Assembly: GCF_014650675.1 (NCBI RefSeq)
Contig: NZ_BMVK01000003.1
Span: forward strand, 665,289-729,288
DNA: 64,000 nt
Direction of reading: 5' to 3'
DNA from: Streptomyces anulatus
Lineage (GTDB): Bacteria > Actinomycetota > Actinomycetes > Streptomycetales > Streptomycetaceae
The notes beneath the pieces were generated by a model, which saw nothing but the letters and a program-made list of their open reading frames with translations, made no database searches and was not told the DNA's origin. How positions within the stretch are numbered: position 1 is the stretch's first letter; the number at the start of each line of letters is the position of its first letter. A program made the position numbers and the translations under genes. This document shows, piece by piece, positions 29,401 to 37,166 of the stretch.

Positions 29401-30341
29401 CGGAGGTTGCGTTTGTTCAGCGCGTCCGCCGTGTCCCGGATCTCGCGCTCGCCGGAGAGGAACACCAGGACATCGCCCGGGGCCTCGTGACCCAGCTCGT
29501 CCACGGCGTCGCAGATCGCGGTGATCTGGTCGCGGTCGGAATCCTCGCTGTCCTCTTCGAGGAGCGGGCGATACCGGACCTCCACCGGATACGTCCGCCC
29601 GCTGACCTCCACGATCGGGGCCTCGCCGAAGTGGCGTGCGAACCGCTCGGGGTCGATGGTCGCCGAGGTGATGACGACCTTCAGGTCCGGGCGCTTGGGC
29701 AGCAGCCGGGCCAGATAGCCGAGCAGGAAGTCGATGTTCAGGGACCGCTCGTGGGCCTCGTCGATGATGATCGTGTCGTACGCCAGCAGCTCGCGGTCCG
29801 TCTGGATCTCGGCGAGCAGGATGCCGTCCGTCATCAGCTTCAGATACGTCGACTCCGGATTCACCTGGTCGGTGAAGCGGACCTTCCAGCCGACCGTCTC
29901 GCCCAGCGGCGTCTTCAGCTCGTCCGCGACCCGCTCCGCGACCGTACGGGCGGCGATCCGCCGGGGCTGGGTGTGCCCGATCATGCCCCGGACGCCGCGC
30001 CCCAGCTCCATACAGATCTTGGGGATCTGCGTGGTCTTGCCGGACCCGGTCTCCCCGGCGACGATCACGACCTGGTGGTCGCGTATCGCCTCCAGGATCT
30101 CGTCCTTCTTCTGGCTGACCGGCAGCTCTTCCGGGTACGACAGGGCCGGCAGCCGGGCCGCGCGCACCGCGAGCCGTTCGGCCGCCTTGCCCGCCTCGGC
30201 CGCGATCTCGTCCAGCACGGACTGGCGGGCCTCGGGCTTGCGGATGCGGCGCGCTCCTTCGAGGCGCCGGCCGAGCCGGTTCGCGTCGCGGAGCAAGAGC
30301 TGTCCGAGCTGGGACTGGAGATCGGCGAAGGAAGTAGACAT
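26409..30341 (-). CDS. hrpA: ATP-dependent RNA helicase HrpA
   Basis: 1310 residues, the full length of bacterial HrpA. Walker A GETGSGKTTQ is at about residues 105-114, and the DEAH box (IIIDEAHERSLN) near 194. SATI, then TNVAETSLTVPGI and QRKGRCGRTSDG, are helicase motifs III, V and VI. The HA2 and OB-like domains and the long HrpA-specific C-terminal region (DUF3418) follow. E. coli HrpA rescues collided ribosomes on mRNA; the same role here is an inference. The ATG at 30341 has GGGGG upstream. It is transcribed away from the 30474 gene. Confidence 0.96.
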   Translation of the reverse strand: MSTSFADLQSQLGQLLLRDANRLGRRLEGARRIRKPEARQSVLDEIAAEAGKAAERLAVRAARLPALSYPEELPVSQKKDEILEAIRDHQVVIVAGETGSGKTTQIPKICMELGRGVRGMIGHTQPRRIAARTVAERVADELKTPLGETVGWKVRFTDQVNPESTYLKLMTDGILLAEIQTDRELLAYDTIIIDEAHERSLNIDFLLGYLARLLPKRPDLKVVITSATIDPERFARHFGEAPIVEVSGRTYPVEVRYRPLLEEDSEDSDRDQITAICDAVDELGHEAPGDVLVFLSGEREIRDTADALNKRNLRHTEVLPLYARLSHAEQHRVFQRHTGRRIVLATNVAETSLTVPGIKYVIDPGNARISRYSHRTKVQRLPIERISQASANQRKGRCGRTSDGICIRLYSEDDFVTRPEFTDPEILRTNLASVILQMTAAGLGDIEKFPFIDPPDHRNIRDGVQLLQELGALDPAEKDPKKRLTPLGRKLSQLPVDPRLARMVIEADKNGCAREVMVIAAALSIQDPRERPAEKQTQADQNHARFKDETSDFLAYLNLWAYVREQQKERGSSSFRRMCKQEYLNFLRIREWQDIYAQLRTVAKQMGITVEEPKAEASIPEQAVHTSLLAGLLSHIGLKDTEKNEYMGARSAKFAIFPGSALFKKQPRFVMSAELVETSRLWARVNAKVEPEWIEPLAGHLLKRTYSEPHWEKDQAAVMAFERVTLYGVPIIAQRKVNFGRIDQEASRDLFIRNALVEGDWRTHHQFFHDNRKLLGEVEELEHRARRRDILVDDETLFDFYDQRIPEHIVSGAHFDSWWKNKKREEPDALDFERSMLINEKAGAVTKDDYPDSWRQGKLKFKVTYQFEPGADADGVTVHVPLQVLNQVTSEGFDWQIPGLREEVVTELIRSLPKPIRRHYVPAPNYADKFLDRAVPLQEPLPLTLARELQRMVGVPVTADDFDLSRVPDHLKITFRIVDERRRKVAEDKDLEALKLQLRPKARQALSKAAAATAGPSGESIERSGLTDWTIGTLNKVFETRRAGQPVKAYPALVDQGDTVAVRLFDTEAEQQQAMWRGTRRLIMLNIPVHPAKFASDRLSNQQKLALSRNPHGSVQALFEDCATAAADRLIAAHGGPAWDEKAFRTLYDKVRADLVDLTVRTIDQVQQILAAWQACERRLKSTNSLTLVANVTDVRDQLARLVPPGFVTATGLRRLPDLMRYLVAADRRLQQMPTAVQRDTTRMAKVHEMQDEYAWLLEQLPQGRPVPQEVLDVRWMIEELRVSYFAHALGTAFPVSDKRIVKAIDALAP

Positions 30342-30473
30342 ACGGCCCCCAGGATCTCACCCGGGCCCACGGAGTGGCGACCTCATTTCGCGCGGGCTGC
30401 GTCACGCGGCACGTACCATTTCGGGCAGTCGAACGCTCCGTCACCGTCGCTCGCGCGAGAAAGGCCCGGTCCC

Positions 30474-30971
30474 GTGTCCCGTACGCAGTGGTGGAGCCTG
30501 ACGGCGCTGCTCGCGGTCGTCGTGGGACTGCTGTGCGGACCGGTGGCGACGGCCGGGGCGGCGGAAGCCGCGATCGGGGCATCCGCGCCGGCGGTTTCCG
30601 TCGCGCAGACGCAGACGCAGACGCAGACGCAGCCCCAGACCCAGACCCAGGCCCACATCCAGGCTCAGGCGCAGGCCCAAGCCCACGTCCAGGCCCACGC
30701 CCAGACCCGGGCCAAGCCCTGGGCCTCGATGGCCGAAGCCGCCGACGCCGACACCCCGGTCCCCGGCTGCGGGAAGCTCCGCGACCACGACGGCGAGCCC
30801 GCCGTCCCCTCCCGCGCCCGTTCCGCGTACGACCAGGCGCCCGGCCTGGCCCCGTGGGGGCTGCCCGTCGCGACGGGCGCGCTGTCGGCCGAGCCGCCGC
30901 CGGGGATGCGGGCCCGCGCCCCGGCCCCGTACACCCCGACCCCCGTAGAACTCTCCGTGCTGCGGGTGTAG
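30474..30971 (+). CDS. Secreted protein with a Gln-Thr/Gln-Ala repeat
   Basis: 165 residues from a GTG with AAAGG upstream. A signal peptide (WWSLTALLAVVVGLLCGPVATAGAAEA) predicts export. Residues about 45-78 are a dipeptide repeat in which Gln (sometimes His) alternates with Thr, Ala, Val, Ile or Pro, encoded by 17 hexanucleotide units. The rest is Pro/Ala-rich and disordered, with a single later Cys (PVPGCGKLRD). No enzyme motif is present. It precedes the DsbA-like/CcdA-like pair by 65 nt, so it may share that operon. Its start sits in the divergent promoter region with hrpA. Confidence 0.72.
   Translation: MSRTQWWSLTALLAVVVGLLCGPVATAGAAEAAIGASAPAVSVAQTQTQTQTQPQTQTQAHIQAQAQAQAHVQAHAQTRAKPWASMAEAADADTPVPGCGKLRDHDGEPAVPSRARSAYDQAPGLAPWGLPVATGALSAEPPPGMRARAPAPYTPTPVELSVLRV
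30606..30707 (+). repeat. Degenerate hexanucleotide repeat (17 units of CAG/CAC-NNN)
   Basis: Seventeen consecutive 6-bp units begin CAG, CAC or CAA. The first four are perfect CAGACG, later ones are CAGACC, CAGGCC or CACGCC. It encodes the Gln-X dipeptide region of the secreted protein. Degeneration rises away from the 5' end, consistent with old slippage plus point mutation. Confidence 0.9.
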
Positions 30972-31036
30972 GCCGGGCACCCGCCCGACCCGCGCCCTTC
31001 TCCCTCTCCTTCCGGATCATCAGCACGGAGTGCCGC

Positions 31037-31846
31037 ATGCCCACGCCCAAGAAGCCCGTCTCCACGGGCCAGAAGTCCTCCTCCCGCAAGCCTTTGGTCT
31101 ACGGCGCCGTGATCGTCGTGGCCGCCGGTCTCCTCGGCTTCGCCTCCTACCGGGCCACCGCCCCCGACGACACCGCCCCGGACACCTCCTCCGCCCCGGC
31201 CGCCGAGGTCTCCGCCGACCCGAACGAGGGCGTCTACCCGGAGCTGGCGAAGCTGGCCCGCCGGGACGCGGACGACAAGCTGGCCACCGGCCGCGCCGAC
31301 GCCCCGGTCGTGCTGATCGAGTACGCCGACTTCAAGTGCGGCTACTGCGGCAAGTTCGCCCGGGACACCGAACCGAAGCTGATCGAGAAGTACGTGAAGG
31401 ACGGCACGCTGCGCATCGAGTGGCGCAACTTCCCGATCTTCGGCGAGGAGTCCGACAACGCCGCGCGCGGCGCCTGGGCCGCCGGGCAGCAGGACCGCTT
31501 CTGGGAGTTCCACAGCGCCGCCTACGCCGAAGGGGCGAAGGAGAAGGGATTCAGCAAGGACCGGGTCAAGGCGCTCGCCGAAGAGGCCGGGGTGAAGGAC
31601 CTGAACCGGTTCATGAAGGACCTCGACGGCAAGCCCGCCCGGGACGCCGTCGCGAAGGACCAGGAGCAGGCGTACGGGATCGGCGCGACGTCCACCCCGT
31701 CGTTCCTGATCAACGGCCGCCCGATCGCGGGAGCGCAGCCCGAGGAGACGTTCACGCAGGCCATCGAGGCCGCCGCCGAGCAGGCGAAGACCACCGGCAA
31801 GGACACCGGCAACGCGGGCAACGACGCAGCGGACCCCGCCAAGTGA
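31037..31846 (+). CDS. DsbA-like membrane-anchored thiol oxidoreductase
   Basis: 269 residues from an ATG with GGAG upstream. One N-terminal membrane helix (about 20-38) anchors an extracytoplasmic thioredoxin fold with an inserted helical domain. The active site is C101-G-Y-C104 (YADFKCGYCGKF), and the cis-Pro loop is ATSTPSFLING. It belongs to the DsbA/DSBA-like DUF family common in actinobacteria. The stop overlaps the start of the CcdA-like gene (GTGA), implying that the two work together in disulfide exchange outside the membrane. Confidence 0.93.
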   Translation: MPTPKKPVSTGQKSSSRKPLVYGAVIVVAAGLLGFASYRATAPDDTAPDTSSAPAAEVSADPNEGVYPELAKLARRDADDKLATGRADAPVVLIEYADFKCGYCGKFARDTEPKLIEKYVKDGTLRIEWRNFPIFGEESDNAARGAWAAGQQDRFWEFHSAAYAEGAKEKGFSKDRVKALAEEAGVKDLNRFMKDLDGKPARDAVAKDQEQAYGIGATSTPSFLINGRPIAGAQPEETFTQAIEAAAEQAKTTGKDTGNAGNDAADPAK

Positions 31847-32724
31847 CGGCGGACATCGGCTACTTCGCGGCCTTCCTCGGCGGGCTGCTCGCCCTGGTCA
31901 GCCCGTGCAGCGCGCTGCTGCTGCCGGCCTTCTTCGCGTACTCCATCGACTCCACCTCCCGGCTGCTGGCCCGCACCGGCATCTTCTACGCCGGGCTCGC
32001 CACGACCCTCGTCCCGCTCGGCGCGGCCGGCAGCTACGCGGGACGGCTGTTCTACGGCCACCGCGACGCCCTCGTCACGGGCGCGGGCTGGCTGATCATC
32101 GTGCTCGGCGTCGCGCAGATCGTCGGCCTCGGCTTCGCGTCCCGGCGGATCGCGGCCCTCAGCGGCCGGATCCGCCCCACCACGGCGTTCTCCGTCTACG
32201 CCCTGGGCGCGGTCTACGGCCTGGCCGGATTCTGCGCGGGCCCGATCCTCGGCAGCGTCCTGACCGTCGCGGCGGTCAGCGGCAGCCCGGTCTACGGCGG
32301 GCTGCTGCTGGCGGTCTACGCGCTCGGGATGGCCGTACCGCTCTTCGTGCTCGCCCTGCTCTGGGAACGCTTCGACCTCGGACGCCGGGCCTGGCTGCGC
32401 GGCCGTTCCGTCCGGCTCGGCCGGTTCGAGCTGCACACCACGTCGCTGCTGTCGGGGCTGTTCTTCATCGGGCTCGGCGCGCTGTTCCTCGTGTACGACG
32501 GGACGACCGCGCTGCCCGGTCTGCTGGGGGTCGACGACTCCTTCGCGGTCGAGCAGTGGGCGCAGAACCTGGGTGAACAGGTGCCGGACGGGGTGCTGCT
32601 CGGAGCGGTGGTGCTCGTGGCGCTGCTCGTCCTGGGCGCCCGGGCCTGGCGGCGGCGCGACACGGACGCACCCGCGGAGAAGACCGAGAAGACCGAGGAG
32701 GCCGGGGAGACCGAGAAGGTGTGA
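31843..32724 (+). CDS. CcdA/DsbD-like cytochrome c biogenesis membrane protein
   Basis: 293 residues with six or more hydrophobic segments. The CcdA signature is visible: GLLALVSPCSALLLPAFFAY near the N-terminus, and GAVYGLAGFCAGPILGSVL in the second repeat, each with one conserved Cys that would carry electrons through the membrane. The tail is charged (EKTEKTEEAGETEK). It overlaps the DsbA-like gene by 4 nt. It probably keeps that partner, or another thioredoxin-like protein, reduced. Confidence 0.92.
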   Translation: MTADIGYFAAFLGGLLALVSPCSALLLPAFFAYSIDSTSRLLARTGIFYAGLATTLVPLGAAGSYAGRLFYGHRDALVTGAGWLIIVLGVAQIVGLGFASRRIAALSGRIRPTTAFSVYALGAVYGLAGFCAGPILGSVLTVAAVSGSPVYGGLLLAVYALGMAVPLFVLALLWERFDLGRRAWLRGRSVRLGRFELHTTSLLSGLFFIGLGALFLVYDGTTALPGLLGVDDSFAVEQWAQNLGEQVPDGVLLGAVVLVALLVLGARAWRRRDTDAPAEKTEKTEEAGETEKV

Positions 32725-32729
32725 CACGG

Positions 32730-32760
32730 CGAAGGCCCCGTCCATCGGACGGGGCCTTCG
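32730..32760. terminator. Bidirectional terminator between the CcdA-like gene and the tRNA cluster
   Basis: A perfect 14-bp stem CGAAGGCCCCGTCC (32730-32743) and its complement (32747-32760), with a 3-nt loop. It can end both the + strand redox operon and the - strand tRNA cluster. Confidence 0.9.
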
Positions 32761-32765
32761 AGAAG

Positions 32766-32839
32766 TGGCTGGGGCCGGGATCGAACCGGCGACCTATCGC
32801 TTTTCAGGCGATCGCTCGTACCAACTGAGCTACCCAGCC
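32766..32839 (-). tRNA. tRNA-Phe (GAA)
   Basis: Acceptor GGCTGGG/CCCAGCC with discriminator A, anticodon loop CTGAAAA (GAA) and T-loop TTCGATC. It is the last gene of the Glu-Asp-Phe tRNA cluster. Confidence 0.96.
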
Positions 32840-32860
32840 ACGCAGCCGCTGGGGCTGCAG

Positions 32861-32935
32861 CGGTCCTGACGGGATTTGAACCCGCGGCCTCCACCTTGAC
32901 AGGGTGGCGAGCACTCCAAACTGCTCCACAGGACC
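32861..32935 (-). tRNA. tRNA-Asp (GTC), second copy
   Basis: Same sequence as tRNA-Asp at 26206-26280. It is the middle gene of the cluster transcribed from 33046 leftwards. Confidence 0.96.
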
Positions 32936-32973
32936 AAGCAATGTGCGAAACAAGTCTCGCACACGGTAAAACG

Positions 32974-33046
32974 TGCCCCCAACGGGATTCGAACCCGTGC
33001 TACCGCCTTGAAAGGGCGGCGTCCTGGGCCACTAGACGATGAGGGC
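32974..33046 (-). tRNA. tRNA-Glu (TTC)
   Basis: Acceptor GCCCTCA/TGGGGGC with one G-U pair and discriminator A, anticodon loop CTTTCAA (TTC) and T-loop TTCGAAT. It is the first gene of the cluster. Confidence 0.95.
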
Positions 33047-33090
33047 TATTGGCCCGCCTGTTCGCTTTGCAGCGCGTCGGGGACGTGAGA

Positions 33091-33120
33091 AGCATATGGG
33101 ATGGGTGGAGCTATCGCCAA
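33091..33120 (-). promoter_or_regulatory. Promoter of the tRNA Glu-Asp-Phe cluster
   Basis: On the - strand TTGGCG (33115-33120), an 18-bp spacer and TATGCT (33091-33096). Transcription would begin about 38 nt before tRNA-Glu. Confidence 0.7.
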
Positions 33121-33126
33121 AACGGT

Positions 33127-34770
33127 TTACGGCGAGGGGGTGGGGCGCGCCGCGGAGCGGGTGGCGGAGGGCGAGGGGGACGGCGACGGGGTGGGGGAGA
33201 CGGGGGCGTCCTTCTTCAGGTTCTCCTCCGGAAGGTGGCGGCTGACCTCGGCGGTCGTCAGTCCGAGACCGCCCAGCGTGATCTCGTCCCAGGCCTGGAG
33301 CCGACGGGTGGAGCGGTCCATGTAGAGCACCGAGGCGTGCACCTTCTCCGGCTTCTCGTTCTGCACGGCGCGCAGCCCGCCGCCGCCCGTGGAGCCCTCG
33401 ACCTTCAGCCGCGTGCCGAGCTTCAGCTGCTCGTTGATCCGGCGGTGCAGGTGGCCCGACAGCACCAGCGGGACCGTGCCGTCGGTCTCCCGGGCGGTGT
33501 TCGGGTCGTGGGCGACGGCGATGTCGACCGGGGTGCCCGCGCGTTCCTGGTCGCGCAGCGCGGAGGCCAGACGCGCGCCCTCCAGCTGGGCAGCCGCCTT
33601 GTTGCCGCCGGGGCCGGTCCTGTCCGGGGTGAAGGAGGCGTCGCCGGTGCCCGCGATCCGCAGCCCGCCGACGTTCACGGCCTTGCCGTCGTCGAGGACC
33701 CGGACGTTCCTGAACTTCTCCAGGTACGCCTGGGTGATGGGGGAGTCGTGGTTGCCGCGCACCCAGACGTAGGGCGCGCCGAGGTCGCGGACCGGGTCGA
33801 GGAAGCCGTTCTCGGCGGCGGAGCCGTGGTCCATCGTGTCGCCGGAGTCGACGATGACGTCGATCTCGTACTGCTCCACGAGCGAGGCGATGATGTGCCA
33901 GGCCGCCGGATTGAGGTGGATGTCGGAGACGTGCAGGACCCGGATGGTGCCGGGGTCGGGCTGGTAGACGGGGAGCGTGGAGGTCGCGTCGTACAGCTTG
34001 GTGACGTTGGTGACCAGGCGGGCCAGCTCCTGCTGGTAGATGTCGAACTCGGTGACGATGGAGCGGGCGTCGCCGACCAGGGACGGGGCGCTGGAGAGCA
34101 GCCCGGAGAACTTCGGCTCCAGGACGGACTTCGGGTTCCAGGTGGCGTACGCGCTGACGCCGGACGCGGCCAGCAGGGTGAGGGCGAGCCCGCCGGCGGC
34201 CAGGGCGCGGCGGGGGCGGCGGTAGACGACGAGGCCGAGCGCGGTCGCGCCGGAGACGACGGCGACACAGGAGCGCACGGCCAGCTCCCGGGTGCCGGCG
34301 GCGACGTCCCGGGTGACCTCGTCCTGGAGCCTGGAGAACCGTTCCGGCTGGTCGACCAGGGCCTGGGAGCGTTCGGGGTCGAGGCGGTCCACGTCCACGT
34401 CGAGCCGGAGCGGCGCGCTGTGCGAGTCCAGCTCCAGGGCGCCGAGCGGGGACACGTTGATCTTGCTGCCGCCGGTCAGGGAGGGGCGTAGCGTCATGTT
34501 GGTGTCCATGGGGCCGACCGGCGTACGGATGCTGCCCACGGCGAGCAGCCCCAGCCAGGCGCCCAGCACGACGACGGCGAGCATGCCGAGGGCGCGGAGG
34601 TACGGGCGGCGGGCGGTGCCCGTCAGGTCGCCGGAGGTCGCCGCGCCGGTGCCGGCGGGGGTACGGGAGCGGGTGCGGGCTGAGGCGTGGCCCCGGGACT
34701 TCGGGCCGACGAGCTGGGTGAGGCGGTGCCGGACGCGGTCGGCTGCGGCACGGAACGGGACGCGGACCAT
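33127..34770 (-). CDS. Membrane-associated metallophosphoesterase
   Basis: 547 residues from the ATG at 34770; 34803 is an alternative without a ribosome binding site. Hydrophobic helices at about 60-85 and 180-215 flank an outside region of unknown function. The calcineurin-like domain (about 285-480) has the full metal set: DIHLNPAA, DSGDTMDHG, GNHDSP, an HDPN-containing strand and SGHLHRR. The tail is a Ser/Pro/Thr low-complexity sequence. It probably hydrolyses a phosphoester outside or at the membrane; the substrate is unknown. It lies between the tRNA cluster and the divergent metallopeptidase/crcB operon. Confidence 0.88.
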   Translation of the reverse strand: MVRVPFRAAADRVRHRLTQLVGPKSRGHASARTRSRTPAGTGAATSGDLTGTARRPYLRALGMLAVVVLGAWLGLLAVGSIRTPVGPMDTNMTLRPSLTGGSKINVSPLGALELDSHSAPLRLDVDVDRLDPERSQALVDQPERFSRLQDEVTRDVAAGTRELAVRSCVAVVSGATALGLVVYRRPRRALAAGGLALTLLAASGVSAYATWNPKSVLEPKFSGLLSSAPSLVGDARSIVTEFDIYQQELARLVTNVTKLYDATSTLPVYQPDPGTIRVLHVSDIHLNPAAWHIIASLVEQYEIDVIVDSGDTMDHGSAAENGFLDPVRDLGAPYVWVRGNHDSPITQAYLEKFRNVRVLDDGKAVNVGGLRIAGTGDASFTPDRTGPGGNKAAAQLEGARLASALRDQERAGTPVDIAVAHDPNTARETDGTVPLVLSGHLHRRINEQLKLGTRLKVEGSTGGGGLRAVQNEKPEKVHASVLYMDRSTRRLQAWDEITLGGLGLTTAEVSRHLPEENLKKDAPVSPTPSPSPSPSATRSAARPTPSP

Positions 34771-34882
34771 TGGGCCCGTATGCCCCGGTACGGCCCTCGC
34801 CATGCCGGGCGGCCCGCCCGGTCATGAGTCCGGGACGGTCGCCATCTGCCCGCGCCCCGCCCCCGTACGGGACAATGGCCGG

Positions 34883-35233
34883 GTGCTGGAGATGACGCGC
34901 GAACAGTTCGAGGAGCTGGTGAGCCAGGCTCTGGACCGGATTCCGCCGGAGCTGACACGGCTGATGGACAACGTGGCGGTGTTCGTCGAGGACGAACCGG
35001 AGCCCGGCGACCCCGACCTGCTCGGGCTCTACGAGGGCACCCCGCTCACCGACCGGGGTGAGTGGTACGCCGGGGTGCTGCCGGACCGGATCACCATCTA
35101 CCGGGGGCCGACGCTGCGGATGTGCGAGTCGCAGGAGGACGTCGTCGCGGAGACCGAGATCACCGTGGTCCACGAGATCGCCCACCACTTCGGCATCGAC
35201 GACGAGCGGCTGCACGCCCTGGGCTACGGGTGA
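34883..35233 (+). CDS. Minimal zinc metallopeptidase (zincin, DUF1025 type)
   Basis: 116 residues. The GTG at 34883 is preferred because GACAAT lies 7 nt upstream as a -10 box, giving a leaderless transcript; the ATG at 34892 is the alternative. The C-terminal motif VVHEIAHHFGIDD gives zinc ligands H97 and H101, catalytic E98 and probable third ligand D106. The rest matches the short metallopeptidase family found across actinobacteria (PPELTRLMDNVAVFVEDEP). No signal peptide is present, so it is cytoplasmic. The stop overlaps the first crcB by 4 nt. Confidence 0.9.
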   Translation: MLEMTREQFEELVSQALDRIPPELTRLMDNVAVFVEDEPEPGDPDLLGLYEGTPLTDRGEWYAGVLPDRITIYRGPTLRMCESQEDVVAETEITVVHEIAHHFGIDDERLHALGYG

Positions 35234-35712
35234 GCGAGCAGGCCCCGCGGGAACTGCCGGAGCCCGGCCCGCCCGCCGCCCCGCAGGGCCGGGTGCTGGC
35301 GGCGGTCGCGGCCGGCGGCGCGCTCGGCGCGCTCGCCCGCTACGGGGCCCTGGTGCTGTGGCCCGGCGGGGGCGGCTTCCCGTGGACGGTGTTCTTCGTC
35401 AACGTGAGCGGCTGCGCCCTCATCGGCGTCCTGATGGTGCTGACCGTCGAACGGGGCCGGGTGACCCACCCACTGGTGCGGCCCTTCCTCGGCGTCGGCG
35501 TGCTCGGCGGCTTCACGACCTTCTCGACGTACGCGTCCGGCGTCTCGGACCTGCTCGTGCGTCAGGAGGCCTTGACCGGACTGGCGTACGCGGCGGCGAC
35601 GGTGGTGGCGGCGCTCGGGGCGGTGTGGGCGGCGGCAGCGGGCACGAGGACCTGGCTGGACCGGAGCGACCGGGGCTCCCGGGGCTCCCGGGGCGAGGGG
35701 CGGGCCGCGTGA
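35230..35712 (+). CDS. crcB: Fluoride ion channel CrcB/Fluc, subunit 1
   Basis: 160 residues with four membrane helices. Family signatures are GALARYGALVL, FFVNVSGCALIG and the GGFTTFSTYASG pore motif with its phenylalanines. The N-terminus has a Pro-rich extension and the C-terminus is Gly/Arg-rich. It overlaps the metallopeptidase upstream and the second crcB downstream by 4 nt each. Paired crcB genes typically encode an antiparallel heterodimer that exports fluoride. Confidence 0.94.
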   Translation: MSEQAPRELPEPGPPAAPQGRVLAAVAAGGALGALARYGALVLWPGGGGFPWTVFFVNVSGCALIGVLMVLTVERGRVTHPLVRPFLGVGVLGGFTTFSTYASGVSDLLVRQEALTGLAYAAATVVAALGAVWAAAAGTRTWLDRSDRGSRGSRGEGRAA

Positions 35713-36083
35713 ACTGGCTGCTGGTGGCGATCGGCGGGGCGGTGGGCGCGCCCCTGCGCTACCTGACGGACCGTGCGGTGCAGGCGCACCAGGGCCCGGG
35801 CGTCCCGTACGTCTTCCCGTGGGGCACCTTCACGGCGAACACGGCGGGCAGCCTGCTGCTCGGGCTGCTGACCGGCGCCGCGGTGTCCTCCCCGGCGCAC
35901 GCCCTGCTGGCTACGGGCCTGTGCGGGGCGCTGACGACGTACTCGACGTTCTCGTACGAGACCCTCCGCCTGGCCGAGACGGGCCGGGCCTTCCTGGCGG
36001 CGGCCAATGTCCTGGCGTCGCTGCTGGCGGGCCTGGGCGCGGTGTTCCTGGGGGCGGAGCTGGCGGGCGGGTTCGGGGGGTAG
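35709..36083 (+). CDS. crcB: Fluoride ion channel CrcB/Fluc, subunit 2
   Basis: 124 residues and four helices. Motifs are GGAVGAPLRYLTDRAV, GTFTANTAGSLLLGLL and GLCGALTTYSTFSYET. It is translationally coupled to subunit 1 (GTGA), as expected for a heterodimeric channel. I see no fluoride riboswitch upstream of the operon. Confidence 0.94.
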   Translation: MNWLLVAIGGAVGAPLRYLTDRAVQAHQGPGVPYVFPWGTFTANTAGSLLLGLLTGAAVSSPAHALLATGLCGALTTYSTFSYETLRLAETGRAFLAAANVLASLLAGLGAVFLGAELAGGFGG

Positions 36084-36384
36084 CGGGGGCACGGCGGGCG
36101 GGCGGTCGCGCGGGTGGGTTCGGCGTGTTTCCTGCGCTGCCCGGGGCTGTTTCGCCGGTCATCGCGAGGGCGGGCTGCGTGATCCGTGCGGTGCCCGGGG
36201 GCCGTTTCGCGGGCCGTCGCGCGGGCGGGTGGCGTTTCGGGCGTGTCTCCGGCGGGGTCGGGGGAGTTGGGCACGGTGCGACGCCGTACCGCTCGCTCCT
36301 GACTCCCGCTTCGCCCCGGCGCCGCGCTCTCCGCTCCCGCCCGTCGCCCCCGCTCTCCGCCCCCTCGCCCCGGAGGTGCCACTC
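36084..36384. other. GC-rich gap after crcB, no gene recognised
   Basis: About 300 bp with G/T-rich runs and repeated GGGCGGG/CGCGGGCGG strings. The end (36373-36377) supplies the GGAGG ribosome binding site of the next gene. No terminator with a clear stem was found. Confidence 0.4.
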
Positions 36385-36957
36385 GTGCGCCAGTTGTCCG
36401 CCCCTGTCCGCTGGGCAGCCGTCACCGCGCTGACGATCGCCGCGTCCACCGGCTGTATGAGCGTCGGCGAGGACGACGCCGGGGGGCCGGGGCCCTCGCG
36501 GTCCGCCGGCCCGAAGGGCTCCGTCGCCGATCCGGCCGGGGACACGGTTCCCGGCTCCGGGCGGACCGGGGGGCGCGTCGGGGGCGCCCACCCCCACTCG
36601 GACCGGGCCGTGCCCGGGAGCAGCCCGAGCCCGGACGCCTCCGGTGCTGTGCCGTCGGTCACCCCCGATGACCCGCGCCCCGATCCGGCCGCGCCCGGTC
36701 CCACCCGGGGCGGACCCCCGCCCTCGCCGACGCCCTCGACGCCGGGGCCGGGGGAGCCGCCGCCGACCACCCCGGAGCCGCCGGCCCCGCCGACGCCCGA
36801 CCCGGACCCGGAGCCCGAGCCGGAGCCCACCGATCCGCCGGAGCCGCTTCCCTCGGCCTCGCCCGCCGCGCAGCTGCGGGCCCATGCGATGAGCGGACCG
36901 GAGGCCTCCGGTCCGCTGCGGACTCCGGAGGCATCGCCGCAGGTGGGGCCGGTCTAG
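36385..36957 (+). CDS. Proline-rich lipoprotein
   Basis: 190 residues from a GTG with GGAGG upstream. The signal peptide ends in the lipobox ASTGC at about residue 24. The rest is disordered and dominated by Pro, Ser, Thr, Gly and Asp/Glu, including a PDPDPEPEPEPTDPPEP repeat (about 135-155). There is no folded domain or catalytic motif. It may be a surface spacer or wall-spanning protein. The function is unknown. Confidence 0.7.
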   Translation: MRQLSAPVRWAAVTALTIAASTGCMSVGEDDAGGPGPSRSAGPKGSVADPAGDTVPGSGRTGGRVGGAHPHSDRAVPGSSPSPDASGAVPSVTPDDPRPDPAAPGPTRGGPPPSPTPSTPGPGEPPPTTPEPPAPPTPDPDPEPEPEPTDPPEPLPSASPAAQLRAHAMSGPEASGPLRTPEASPQVGPV

Positions 36958-36979
36958 CCGGAGGTCTTCGGGGGCTGGT

Positions 36980-37009
36980 TTGCGCAATGTGGGTGAGAGT
37001 GCGTATGGT
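36980..37009 (+). promoter_or_regulatory. Promoter of the DEAD-box helicase gene
   Basis: TTGCGC (36980-36985), an 18-bp spacer and TATGGT (37004-37009). It gives a 5' leader of about 150 nt before the ATG at 37167, long enough for cold-shock or autoregulatory control as in other DEAD-box genes. Confidence 0.6.
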
Positions 37010-37166
37010 GGTAGATCGTTTGATCCCATTGCCCGGCGCCGACACAGAAGAGCGCCGTGTGGCGCGTACTCTCCCTTGCCGTGGCTGGACCGCATTGAGG
37101 CGGTCGAAATTGCGAATCACGGAGTTATGGGCGCGTGCCGAGACTCCGGAAGGTTTCGCATTTCGC

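Noticed and set aside
26025..30971. A 1648-codon open frame on the + strand opposite hrpA
   Set aside because: It is antisense to a full-length, motif-complete HrpA and reads as low-complexity sequence. Only its last 166 codons (30474-30971) look real, with a signal peptide and a ribosome binding site.
34804..34882. Fluoride riboswitch upstream of the crcB operon
   Set aside because: The short gap before the metallopeptidase lacks the crcB-motif pseudoknot sequences, and the transcript appears leaderless.
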